In this document: piece after piece, positions 1 through 9,200 of the stretch
Position numbering within the stretch: position 1 is the first letter of the stretch
Layout of the letters: each line of letters opens with the position of its first letter
NCBI GenBank assembly: GCA_002315745.1
Contig: DCID01000032.1
Coordinates: forward strand, 13,248 to 46,739
DNA length: 33,492 bases
Direction of reading: 5' to 3'
Source of the DNA: Bacteroidales bacterium UBA1735
GTDB lineage: Bacteria > Bacteroidota > Bacteroidia > Bacteroidales > Paludibacteraceae
Notes under the pieces: generated by a model
What the model saw: only the letters and a program-made list of their open reading frames with translations
The model's database searches: none
Told to the model about the DNA's origin: nothing
Made by a program: the position numbers and the translations under genes

Positions 1-200
1 GTCGGGATGATACCACGCTCGGGGTGACATATATCACCCAACTTGATCAACCGCTCATCAGGAACAGTGATCACACCTACGTTCGGTTCGATCGTGCAGA
101 AAGGAAAATTGGCAGACTGCGCCTTCGCGCTACTTAGACAGTTAAACAACGTAGATTTACCCACATTAGGCAGACCTACAATTCCACATTGTAGTGACAT
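1..200 (-). CDS. ychF: Ribosome-binding ATPase YchF, 5' part only
   Basis: N-terminal 66 codons of a YchF/OLA1-type P-loop protein; the rest lies beyond the left edge. Residues 9-17 read GLPNVGKST, the Walker A form of YchF, followed by the switch segment with ANFPFCTIEPNVG and the VPDERL stretch typical of this family. YchF is a cytoplasmic ATPase that binds ribosomes and modulates translation and stress responses. The ATG at 198-200 is preceded by a good Bacteroidota promoter and a short leader, so it is transcribed on its own although comF lies just upstream on the same strand. The family call is secure; only the C-terminal part cannot be seen. Confidence 0.93.
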   Translation of the reverse strand, partial: MSLQCGIVGLPNVGKSTLFNCLSSAKAQSANFPFCTIEPNVGVITVPDERLIKLGDICHPERGIIP

Positions 201-228
201 CTTAATACTTCCTATTTAAAAAACGGCG

Positions 229-260
229 CAAAGATACGGATTTTTTTGCATATATGCAAA
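229..260 (-). promoter_or_regulatory. ychF promoter
   Basis: On the minus strand TTTG (257-260), a 20-base spacer, then TATCTTTG (229-236), matching the Bacteroidota sigma consensus. The -33 element is the right half of a perfect 16-base palindrome TTTGCATATATGCAAA at 245-260. The predicted start near 225 leaves a leader of about 25 bases. Confidence 0.85.
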
Positions 261-283
261 TAATTACGCCAAAAAGTGTGAAA

Positions 284-955
284 TTATCTCGATTTACCTA
301 ATGCAAAGACAGAGACCGTTCTACCACGGACACATTGCAGCGCATCCATACAAGATAGTAGGGTAGAACCCGTGGTGATGACATCATCAACCAATAGTAA
401 ATGCTTGCGGTATAACTCCTCAGGATGATTCACGGCGAAGATACCATGCACATTCTTCTTACGATCACGACCATGCTCCCGTGCCTGGTGCTCATTATTA
501 ACCACTCGTGTAAGATACGTCGAATCCATCGGGATACCTGTGGCATCTGATAGTCCTTTTGCGATCCATTCGGCTTGGTTAAATCCCCGTTCATTCAGTC
601 GCTTCGCATGCAACGGAATAGGTAAGATAAGGTCGATTCCATCGAAGAAATCCGTCTGCATAAACTCATACGCAGCCTCCTTCGCCAAGGCATAACCGAT
701 ATGGGGATTGGCAAAACGACCATACTTGAACTCATAGATAGCGTTCTGAAAGGACGAACCATGTTCGTAAAAAAGAAAAGCGGCTCCGCGGGCAAACTGT
801 TTCACCTGTACGAACTTATCCTCCGTGATGTTCCCACGCATATAAGCCTGCTCCGTACGAGGCAACGACCGCCAACAATCGGGGCAGATGAGGGCGGACG
901 AATCTATGACTTTGCCACAGAAAGCGCAGTGTTGAGGAAAAAATAACTCTTTCAC
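284..955 (-). CDS. comF: ComF family phosphoribosyltransferase-like protein
   Basis: 223 residues. The N-terminal zinc ribbon has C10/C13 and C24/C27, followed by a type I phosphoribosyltransferase fold with the PRPP loop VDDVITTGST near residue 190. This is the ComFC/GntX architecture, linked in other bacteria to natural transformation and DNA uptake; the substrate is not known. The start is GTG at 953-955. The first cysteine pair is only ten residues in and no other start codon lies nearby, so this GTG is well supported. It lies only four bases after a strong -7 box, which predicts a leaderless mRNA. It is divergent from nadB. No other competence genes are visible. Confidence 0.88.
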   Translation of the reverse strand: MKELFFPQHCAFCGKVIDSSALICPDCWRSLPRTEQAYMRGNITEDKFVQVKQFARGAAFLFYEHGSSFQNAIYEFKYGRFANPHIGYALAKEAAYEFMQTDFFDGIDLILPIPLHAKRLNERGFNQAEWIAKGLSDATGIPMDSTYLTRVVNNEHQAREHGRDRKKNVHGIFAVNHPEELYRKHLLLVDDVITTGSTLLSCMDALQCVRGRTVSVFALGKSR

Positions 956-959
956 GATG

Positions 960-991
960 CAAAATTAAGAAAATATTTGCATATATGCAAA
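960..991 (-). promoter_or_regulatory. comF promoter, overlapping the nadB promoter
   Basis: Minus strand TTTG (988-991), a 20-base spacer, TAATTTTG (960-967). The -33 element is one end of the perfect palindrome TTTGCATATATGCAAA at 976-991, whose other end serves nadB. Transcription should begin about at the GTG codon of comF. Confidence 0.82.
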
Positions 992-1007
992 AAAAATTGT
1001 ACTTTTG
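976..1007 (+). promoter_or_regulatory. nadB operon promoter
   Basis: Plus strand TTTG (976-979), a 20-base spacer, TACTTTTG (1000-1007). It shares the 976-991 palindrome with the divergent comF promoter. The predicted start near 1012 gives a leader of about 23 bases to the ATG at 1035. Confidence 0.85.
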
Positions 1008-1034
1008 CACGCTTTTTTATGTGACAGATACATA

Positions 1035-2636
1035 ATGGTACGCAAATTTGATTTTTTGATTATCGGTGGAGGCGTAGCTGGTATGAGTTTCGCCCTCAAG
1101 ATCGCTAGGACAAAAAAGTATAAGATTGCCCTCTGTTGTAAGACTACCCTTGACGAAGCCAATACCGCCAAAGCCCAAGGCGGCATCGCCTCAGTGACTA
1201 ACTTGTTAGTGGATGATTTTGACAAACATATCCACGATACGATGGTGGCAGGCGACTGGATCAGTTACCCCGCGGCTGTGGAACAGGTCGTACGGAACGC
1301 TCCAGCAGGTATTCAAGACCTACTCCAGTGGGGTGTGAACTTCGATAAACAGAAGGATGGTCAGTTCGATCTCCACCGCGAAGGCGGGCACTCCGAGTTC
1401 CGTATTCTACACCATGCAGACGACACGGGCGCCGAGATCCAACGCGGACTCATGGAAGCCGTACGGCACGATCCGAATATACAGGTATTAGAGAACCATT
1501 TTGCAGTTGAACTCATTACCCAACACCACTTAGGTGTTCGTGTGACGCACCATACTCCCGATATCGAGTGCTATGGAGCCTATGTCTTAGATCCTGATAC
1601 CAACAAGATAGATACGTACCTCAGCCGCATCACCCTGATGGCAACAGGAGGAACGGGTGCCGTCTATGCAACCACAACGAATCCCGAGATAGCGACGGGT
1701 GATGGTATAGCGATGGTGCATCGTGCACGCGGGGTGATCAAAGATATGGAGTTTGTGCAGTTCCACCCAACAGCCCTCTTCCACCCCGGAGAGACCCATC
1801 CCGCATACCTTATCACCGAGGCAATGCGTGGGTACGGAGGCATACTTCGCCTACCGAATGGAGAGGAGTTCATGCAGAAATATGATCCACGGTTGAGTTT
1901 AGCGCCCCGCGACATCGTCGCTCGCGCTATTGATAATGAGATGAAGATCCACGGCTTAGATCATGTCTGCTTAGACGTCACGCACAAGGATCCAGAGCAA
2001 ACAAAGCACCACTTCCCCAATATCTATGCCAAATGCCTCAGCATAGGCGTGGATATAACCAAAGACTATATACCCGTTGCCCCTTGTGCACACTATATGT
2101 GTGGTGGTATTAAAGTGAACTTAGACGCGGAGAGTTCAATCCATCGACTCTATGCGGTGGGTGAATGTTCGTGTACAGGTCTGCATGGCGGAAACCGTTT
2201 AGCCAGCAACTCACTGATCGAAGCCGTCGTCTATGCTGATGCAGCCGCTAAACATGCGCTACGTGTGGTGGATAACTACGATTTCAACGAGAGAATACCC
2301 GAATGGAACGATACGGGTACCATGACCAATGAGGAGAAAGTGCTTATCTCACAAGACACGAAGGAGGTGGGACAGATCATGTCCACGTATGTGGGTATTG
2401 TACGTAGCGACCTGCGATTACACCGCGCCATGGAGCGATTGGATATATTATACGAAGAGACAGAAGACCTCTTTAAACGCGTCAAGGCAAGTCGCGATAT
2501 ATGCGAGTTACGAAACATGATCAATGTGGGTTACCTCATCACGCGTCAAGCGTTAGCGCGTAAGGAGAGTCGAGGGTTGCACTATACCATCGACTATCCC
2601 CGAAAGGATAACCAACCCGCCCAAGAAGTGTGGTAA
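1035..2636 (+). CDS. nadB: L-aspartate oxidase
   Basis: 533 residues from ATG 1035, starting MVRKFDFLIIGGG. This start was chosen because an in-frame TTG at 1005 lies inside the -7 box. It oxidises L-aspartate to iminoaspartate, the first step of de novo NAD synthesis, with FAD. Visible features are the FAD-binding GGGVAG near the N terminus, QGGIASV, HREGGHSEFRILH, EFVQFHPTALF, LAPRDIVARAI, and the C-terminal flavin contact region GLHGGNRLASNSL. The HREGGHS form separates NadB from succinate dehydrogenase flavoproteins. It is the first gene of a four-gene operon. Its usual partner nadA is not in the window. The cytoplasmic location and function are well supported by the motif set. Confidence 0.95.
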   Translation: MVRKFDFLIIGGGVAGMSFALKIARTKKYKIALCCKTTLDEANTAKAQGGIASVTNLLVDDFDKHIHDTMVAGDWISYPAAVEQVVRNAPAGIQDLLQWGVNFDKQKDGQFDLHREGGHSEFRILHHADDTGAEIQRGLMEAVRHDPNIQVLENHFAVELITQHHLGVRVTHHTPDIECYGAYVLDPDTNKIDTYLSRITLMATGGTGAVYATTTNPEIATGDGIAMVHRARGVIKDMEFVQFHPTALFHPGETHPAYLITEAMRGYGGILRLPNGEEFMQKYDPRLSLAPRDIVARAIDNEMKIHGLDHVCLDVTHKDPEQTKHHFPNIYAKCLSIGVDITKDYIPVAPCAHYMCGGIKVNLDAESSIHRLYAVGECSCTGLHGGNRLASNSLIEAVVYADAAAKHALRVVDNYDFNERIPEWNDTGTMTNEEKVLISQDTKEVGQIMSTYVGIVRSDLRLHRAMERLDILYEETEDLFKRVKASRDICELRNMINVGYLITRQALARKESRGLHYTIDYPRKDNQPAQEVW

Positions 2637-2639
2637 CTG

Positions 2640-2674
2640 ACCAAAATAGCAAAAATAACCAAAATAACCAAATA
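2640..2674 (+). repeat. A/C-rich short repeat after the nadB stop
   Basis: The spacer after nadB contains about four imperfect copies of a 9-10 base unit of the form ACCAAAATA (one copy GCAAAAATA). The coding strand there has almost no G or T other than the T of each ATA. There is no TTTG or TAnnTTTG in the spacer, so nfnAB is read from the nadB promoter. Confidence 0.7.
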
Positions 2675-2712
2675 AATAGTACATCGTAAATGACTAAATT
2701 GTAAATAATGAT

Positions 2713-4950
2713 ATGGCTAAGATTATTAGTAAACAGTTCTTTTCCGAGAATGTGGCACAGATAGAGGTGGAAGCCCCACTGATTGCTCGGAGTCGTCGTG
2801 CAGGTCATTTCGTGATTGTGCGTGTAGATGCACAGTCCGAGCGTATGCCTCTCACTATTGCCGATGCGGACATAGAGAAAGGTACTATCACCCTCGTGGT
2901 ACAACGTATCGGTGTATCTTCCGCGAAACTATGCGCGTTGGAGGTGGGGGACGAAATCCGCGATCTCGTCGGACCCTTAGGTAAAGCAACAGACATCCAA
3001 CTCTTCGGTACTGTTGTTTGTGCCTGCGGTGGAGTAGGGGCTGCACCTATGCTCCCTATTGCACAAGCATTGAAAGCAGCTGGCAACAGAGTCATCACTA
3101 TCTTAGCCGCGCGCACCGCTTCACTCGTTATATTGAAAGAGGAACTGACCCGCTTCTCCGATGAGGTGATTGTCATGACCGACGACGGATCTATGGGACA
3201 ACAGGGTTTAGTTACCGCGGGAGTGGAGCAAGTCATCCAACGCGAACATGTGGATAAATGTGTGGTCGTGGGGCCTTCCATCATGATGAAGTTCGTGGCT
3301 CTCACTACCCAGAAATATAATATCCCTACCGACGCCAGCCTCAACACCATCATGGTGGATGGAACCGGTATGTGCGGTGCTTGCCGTGTGACTGTGGGCG
3401 GAAAAACACGCTTCGTTTGCGTCGATGGACCCGAATTTGACGCCCATCAAGTCGATTGGGATGAGATGTTATCACGACTCAGATCTTATAAGAAAGAGGA
3501 GGCCGAAGCCTATGAGCGCTATCAGAATAAGCACACACTGACCGCCAAGGAGCGCGTAGCTATTCCGCGGGTCAAGATGAACGAACTCGATCCTATCCAA
3601 CGTGCTCAATCTTTACATGATGAGGTGAACCAAGGTTTGACTTTTGAACAAGCTGTAACCGAAGCGCATCGTTGCCTAAACTGTAAGAACCCCACCTGTG
3701 TACAAGGTTGCCCAGTGAATATTAATATCCCCGGTTTCATCAAGGAGTTGGAGCAAGGACATGTGAATGAAGCCGCAGCAGTGATCAAGCAATCATCTAC
3801 CTTACCAGCAGTATGTGGTCGTGTCTGCCCACAAGAGAAACAGTGTGAGGCGCAATGTATTCATCTCAAAATGGGACATGAACCCGTAGCCATCGGTTAC
3901 CTCGAACGCTTTGTTGCAGACCACACCATGACCTCACAGCATAGTGGTCTGACATCCGACGCTCCGACAGCGAAGCGGTCTAAAATAGCCGTCGTGGGAG
4001 GAGGTCCATCCGGTTTAGCTTTCGCCGGAGACATGGCTAAGTATGGCTACCAAGTAACCGTGTTCGAAGCATTGCACGAGATAGGTGGCGTACTCAAGTA
4101 TGGTATACCCGAGTTCCGTCTTCCCAACCGCATTGTGGATGCAGAAATAGATGGGTTACGTCGATTAGGTGTCACTTTCCAAACCGATACCATCATCGGT
4201 AAAACACTCACCATAGAAGACTTACAGAAAGAGGGCTATGCCGGCATATTCGTAGGCTCAGGTGCAGGACTGCCGCGATTCATGGATATACCGGGCGAGA
4301 ACCTGAACGGTGTGATGAGTTGCAACGAGTACCTCACCCGCGTTAATCTCATGGACGCCAGCAACGACGCCACCGATACCCCTATGCTTAGCGGCAAAAA
4401 CGTGGCTGTCATCGGTGGTGGTAATACCGCGATGGATGCAGTCCGTACGGCGAAACGCTTGGGTGCAGAAAAAGCGATGATCATCTATCGCCGCAGCGAA
4501 GACGAGATGCCTGCTCGTATTGAGGAAGTACGCCATGCCAAAGAGGAAGGGATTATCTTCATGACCCTTCATAATCCTGTGGAGTACCATGGTGACGAGA
4601 ACGGACGCGTCAAAGAAGCGGTATTGCAAGTTATGGAGTTAGGCGAACCCGACGAATCGGGACGTCGTAGTCCTGTGCCTGTGGAAGGTAAGACCGTGAC
4701 CTTACCCGTTGACTTAGTCATCGTCAGTGTAGGTGTCAGTCCTAACCCGCTTATTCCACATTCGGTGGAAGGATTAGAGATCAGCCGTAAAGGTACTATC
4801 GTGGTAGGTGAACAAACGATGCAGTCGAATATACCCACCATCTTTGCCGGAGGCGATATCGTACGCGGTGGTGCAACCGTTATCTTAGCTATGGCAGATG
4901 GCCGCAAGGCTGCTGCCGGTATGCATGAATATCTAACCTGTAAATTGTAA
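2713..4950 (+). CDS. NfnA-NfnB type fused flavin oxidoreductase (NADH/ferredoxin:NADP+ or sulfide dehydrogenase/glutamate synthase-like)
   Basis: 745 residues in two fused modules. Residues 1-265 are a ferredoxin-NADP reductase-like FAD/NAD domain with a [2Fe-2S] site (C221, C224, C236) in the segment DGTGMCGACRVT, as in NfnA/SudB and dihydroorotate dehydrogenase B electron-transfer subunits. Residues 290-745 are a GltD/NfnB/SudA-like module with two [4Fe-4S] sites (C321, C324, C329, C333; C368, C372, C378, C382), a FAD motif GGGPSG near 429, and an NADPH motif GGGNTAMDA. It probably moves electrons between NAD(H), NADP(H) and ferredoxin; the exact acceptor cannot be told from sequence. Fusion of the two subunits is common in Bacteroidota. 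The linker at 411-423 carries an odd repetitive insertion (3946-3981). It lies in the nadB operon, 76 bases after nadB and 6 before miaB. Confidence 0.88.
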   Translation: MAKIISKQFFSENVAQIEVEAPLIARSRRAGHFVIVRVDAQSERMPLTIADADIEKGTITLVVQRIGVSSAKLCALEVGDEIRDLVGPLGKATDIQLFGTVVCACGGVGAAPMLPIAQALKAAGNRVITILAARTASLVILKEELTRFSDEVIVMTDDGSMGQQGLVTAGVEQVIQREHVDKCVVVGPSIMMKFVALTTQKYNIPTDASLNTIMVDGTGMCGACRVTVGGKTRFVCVDGPEFDAHQVDWDEMLSRLRSYKKEEAEAYERYQNKHTLTAKERVAIPRVKMNELDPIQRAQSLHDEVNQGLTFEQAVTEAHRCLNCKNPTCVQGCPVNINIPGFIKELEQGHVNEAAAVIKQSSTLPAVCGRVCPQEKQCEAQCIHLKMGHEPVAIGYLERFVADHTMTSQHSGLTSDAPTAKRSKIAVVGGGPSGLAFAGDMAKYGYQVTVFEALHEIGGVLKYGIPEFRLPNRIVDAEIDGLRRLGVTFQTDTIIGKTLTIEDLQKEGYAGIFVGSGAGLPRFMDIPGENLNGVMSCNEYLTRVNLMDASNDATDTPMLSGKNVAVIGGGNTAMDAVRTAKRLGAEKAMIIYRRSEDEMPARIEEVRHAKEEGIIFMTLHNPVEYHGDENGRVKEAVLQVMELGEPDESGRRSPVPVEGKTVTLPVDLVIVSVGVSPNPLIPHSVEGLEISRKGTIVVGEQTMQSNIPTIFAGGDIVRGGATVILAMADGRKAAAGMHEYLTCKL
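3946..3981 (+). repeat. GACAGCGAAGCGGTCT element, copy in the nfnAB linker
   Basis: The segment 3962-3981, CTCCGACAGCGAAGCGGTCT, is identical over 20 bases to 32494-32513 in tsaB. It is preceded by GGTCTGACATCCGAC, which also has a near copy in tsaB at 32509-32523 (13 of 15 bases). Here the element is read as SGLTSDAPTAKRS, in the linker between the Fe-S part and the FAD-binding GGGPSG motif of NfnB. The core can fold as GAC-GC/GC-GTC with one internal mismatch around a GAA loop. Confidence 0.8.
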
Positions 4951-4956
4951 CCTACT

Positions 4957-6291
4957 TTGAACTACTACATCGAGACATATGGATGCCAAATGAACGTCGC
5001 GGATAGCGAGGTGGTAGCGGCTATACTCAATACGACAGATGCTGAGTTGACAGACGACCTGTCGGCGGCGGATATTATTGTGCTCAATACGTGCTCCATC
5101 CGCGATAAGGCTGAACAGACGGTGCAACATCGTCTCCAAGAGATACAAGCCATCATCCGTAAAAATCGTGCATCGTTCACCGATCGGCGTTTACCCATCA
5201 TAGGTGTGATAGGTTGTATGGCAGAGCGAATGGGGCAGGAACTATTAGACCATTATGGCGTGAACTTTGTGGCAGGCTCCGATGCCTACTTGGATATACC
5301 CAATCTCCTCGCGCAATGTCAGCAAGGGCATAAAGCCATCAATATAGAACTGAGTAAGACCGAGACTTATCGCGATATCATTCCAGCGCGTATCGGTAAA
5401 TCCATCAGTGGTTTTGTCTCCATCATGCGAGGGTGCAATAATTTCTGCTCCTATTGTGTTGTACCATACACCCGCGGACGCGAACGCAGTCGCGATGTAG
5501 AGAGTATATTAGCGGAGGTGAGAGATTTAGAAGCCAAAGGCTATAAAGAAATAACTCTTTTGGGACAGAATGTGAACTCCTATTGCTTCACCACACCGAC
5601 GGGACAGGCTATTGATTTTCCGCAGTTATTGGAACAGGTGGCACAAGCCGTACCTGCCATGCGTGTGCGTTTCACTACGAGTCACCCCAAAGATATGTCG
5701 GATCGTACCTTGGAGGTGATTGCGAAATACGATAACCTGTGTAAGTTCATCCATCTGCCTGTACAGTCAGGAAGTAATAAGATCCTCGAATCGATGAATC
5801 GTAAATACACGCGCGAATGGTACTTAGACCGAATCGCTGCGATACGGCGTATTGTGCCCGATGCAGCCATAGGAACGGATGTGTTCTGCGGGTTCCATGA
5901 CGAGACCTTAGAGGATCATGCGCAGACACTAAGCCTCATGCAAGAAGTGGGCTTTGATACCGCGTTCATGTTTAAGTATAGTGAGCGACCAGGTACCTAC
6001 GCTTCTAAACATCTGCCGGACAATATACCCGAGGAGGAGAAAGTGAGACGACTCAATGAGATCATTGCCGTGCAAAACACCCTAAGTTTGCAATCCAATC
6101 AGCGAGAGATAGGGAAAGTGCGCGAAGTATTAGTAGAAGGATATTCAAAACGAAATAAAGAACAAATGTATGGCCGAACCAGCCAATATAAGACCGTTAT
6201 CTTCCCTCGAGAAGGACGACATATTGGGGAGTTTATTCAGGTGCGTATCCAGGAAGCATCTGCCGCTACATTAAAAGGAGAAATAGTATGA
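4957..6291 (+). CDS. miaB: tRNA-2-methylthio-N6-dimethylallyladenosine synthase MiaB
   Basis: 444 residues starting at a TTG codon (4957-4959). The start is supported because the family begins within a few residues of YGCQMN, read here at 8-13. It adds a methylthio group to i6A37 of tRNAs by radical SAM chemistry. The N-terminal UPF0004 cluster cysteines are C10, C46 and C87; the radical SAM cluster is C160, C164, C167 in RGCNNFCSYC; a TRAM-like C-terminal region follows. The segment VVPYTRGRERSR is characteristic of MiaB rather than RimO or MtaB. It ends in an ATGA overlap with the exporter gene, suggesting translational coupling. Confidence 0.95.
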   Translation: MNYYIETYGCQMNVADSEVVAAILNTTDAELTDDLSAADIIVLNTCSIRDKAEQTVQHRLQEIQAIIRKNRASFTDRRLPIIGVIGCMAERMGQELLDHYGVNFVAGSDAYLDIPNLLAQCQQGHKAINIELSKTETYRDIIPARIGKSISGFVSIMRGCNNFCSYCVVPYTRGRERSRDVESILAEVRDLEAKGYKEITLLGQNVNSYCFTTPTGQAIDFPQLLEQVAQAVPAMRVRFTTSHPKDMSDRTLEVIAKYDNLCKFIHLPVQSGSNKILESMNRKYTREWYLDRIAAIRRIVPDAAIGTDVFCGFHDETLEDHAQTLSLMQEVGFDTAFMFKYSERPGTYASKHLPDNIPEEEKVRRLNEIIAVQNTLSLQSNQREIGKVREVLVEGYSKRNKEQMYGRTSQYKTVIFPREGRHIGEFIQVRIQEASAATLKGEIV

Positions 6292-9200
6292 ATCATAAGC
6301 AGTTTATTCACTATATTGCTTTTACGCTTAGTGTGATGATCGCCGTTGTGTGTGGCGTCTTAGTGTTCCATGTGAATGTCAATTCAGATATGACCAAGTA
6401 TCTGCCGGACAATTCACCCATGAAGCAGGGCTTGGATATATTAGCATCCGAGTTTACTGCTGCGCAGTTGCAAACCGCAGACGTGAAAGTGATGATCCCC
6501 GATGTTAGGGAGGAGAGGCAATATTTAGCCGAGCAGTTGTTGCGCTACGACGAAGTACAGAACGTAACCTATCAGGTGTCCGAGGATAGTGCCTACACCT
6601 TATATAACTTAGTTGTACCTAAGTCGGTGGATCAAAAATCCCTTGGTGTAGATATATGCGACCAGTTAGGTGACGACATCATTGTGGAGACCAGTCAAGA
6701 CGGCGCTACACCCCCTATGATCGTGATCATTATTGCTGCCGTACTGATCTTCTTTATCCTCTTCCTCATGGCGCAGTCATGGATTGATCCGGTTATTGTG
6801 ATGATCAGTGCCGGATTGGCAGTGGTGATCAATGTAGGTACTAACGCCTTCTTCCCAAGTGTGTCCATTACGACTAACTACATCGTGGCTATTCTGCAAC
6901 TGGTACTCAGTTTGGACTACTCTATCATCCTCATGAATAGGTACCGACAAGAGCAGGAAAAAGGAGCAATCAAGTACCTCGCCATCAATCGCGCTATGAA
7001 AAGTGCAGTGCGCCCTATCCTTAGTAGTGCTTTGACGACTATAGTAGGTTTATTAATGTTGATTTTCATGCGACTGAAGATAGGAATGGACATGGGACTG
7101 GTACTGGCCAAAGGCGTCGTATGTAGCTTGATTTGTGCCTTTACGGTAATGCCAGCCATATTACTTTGGTGCACGGATAAGATGAACCAATGGACGAAAC
7201 GTACGTTTGTAGTACCGACCGATCGCTTGAGTCGTTTCGCCACGCATCATAAGGTTATCTTGTCTATCTTCTCACTCACCCTCTTTGTGGCAGCCTATTT
7301 CTTGTCGCGTAAGACGGAGATCACTTTCTCCACCAATGGTGAATCGCAGATTGCTAAAGTCTTCCCTAAGACTAATCCAACCTTGCTCCTATATGATATC
7401 CAAGACGAGATGAACGTGATCACACTTGCCGATACCCTAGCCCATTTTAAGGGTGTGAACAACATCATCTCTTATCCGACTTTGCTCAAACAACAATATA
7501 CAGCAGAAGGACTGACGGAGTATGTGCACGAGTTAATGACTACCATGTCGGATTATATGCCCCCTGTGGAAGGTATAGAAATGCTTACTCCGGAATTGAT
7601 GAAGGTGGTTTACTACCAGCATAGCGGTGCTTCTGACACATTACGTGTGCCCTTTATCGATATGATGAAATGTATCCGTCATGACTGTTTAGAGAATCCG
7701 ATGTTCTCCAGTGTGATTGATCGTCGCATGCGCGATCAAATACAACTCTTGGATATGTTAATGGAGGCTTCTACTCAGGCAGAGGAGGAAGAGATCGTTA
7801 TAGAGAAGATGTTACCTACCACTACCACTTTCCATACCGAACCCGTTCAAGCGGCATCTATCTTACCTGCCTCCAAGATGGATTCGACGAGAAAAAAGAA
7901 GAAAGTGGAGATGGTGATAAAGGAGATACCTCTTACCTCCTTCTTGGCTAAACTCAATAACATAGAGGGTAGTGCGCTCACCAACGAGTTATGTCGATTA
8001 ACCGATGTATCTCGTTTGAACAAAGAGATGAACGTGCGTCAAATGGCTGATTTTATTGGCTCTAGCAATGCGCAAACCAAGATGGTCTATTCTTTTGCAG
8101 GCGAAGGTCGCAGAATGACCCCTATACAATATGTGCATTTCCTCGCTGATGACCTGTTCCATCGTCGTGGCTTATCTAATATGGTAAGCGCTAACCAAAA
8201 AGAGCAGTTACTTCTACGTCAGCAACTCATGGACAAAGCGCTCACCAATCCTTCCTATTCGGCTGCCGATATGGTTGCTTTATTGCAACCTTTTGGTATT
8301 GATCTTACCGAAGAGATGGTACAACAGATAGCAGGAGGACGCTATATCAAACCTATACCCAGTCTCCCAATAGAGGAGGTCGCTATCGCATCCACAGAGC
8401 CAACAAACGATGTGGTAGAAGAAACAGAAACGATGTCAGAGGCATCTGTTGCCGCTTCGGCTGGTAAGGAAGATAAGCGGGCAGAACTGATGGATCACCT
8501 ATTGACAACCAATCCTCGTTTTACCGCCAAGGAACTGGCGAAACAATTTAGCAAGTTAGGTGAACCTATCGATGTCTATACCGTCACGATGCTATATAGT
8601 TATTACGGCAGTAAGTATGGCTACCATGATTCACTCACTATGAATGCGGAGCAGATGCTTCGCTATGTGGCAGATACCTTGGTACGCGACTCAGCGGTGA
8701 CGAAGATAGTAGGACGGGAGAACTGTGCCCAGATTCAATCTTTGCCCACACTCATTGAGCAGAACATAGGTATGCTAAGCAATGACCGCCATGGTTTACT
8801 CATTGTACTAACAGACCTACCGGATGAGAGTGAAGAGACTTATCAGTTTATTGATTCGCTACGGATAGTGGCTAACAATAACCTGCCTCATTCTTATTAT
8901 ATGATTGGCGAATCGGTGATGTTCAGCGAGATGAAGGAGGGTTTTGGCGACGAGATGAAACGTATCACTTGGTTCACCATCTTAGCCATCTTCCTAATTG
9001 TAGCTTTGTCGTTTAGGTCTTTGATCGTGCCCTCTATCCTAGTGATGACCGTAATGACGGCGGTGTTTGTCAATGTCATCTTCAGTGGTTTGATTTCGGG
9101 TCAAATGCTCTATCTGGCTTATCTCATTGTCCAAAGTATATTAATGGGTGCCACCATTGATTATGGTATTCTCTACACCAATTATTATAAGGAATTCCGC

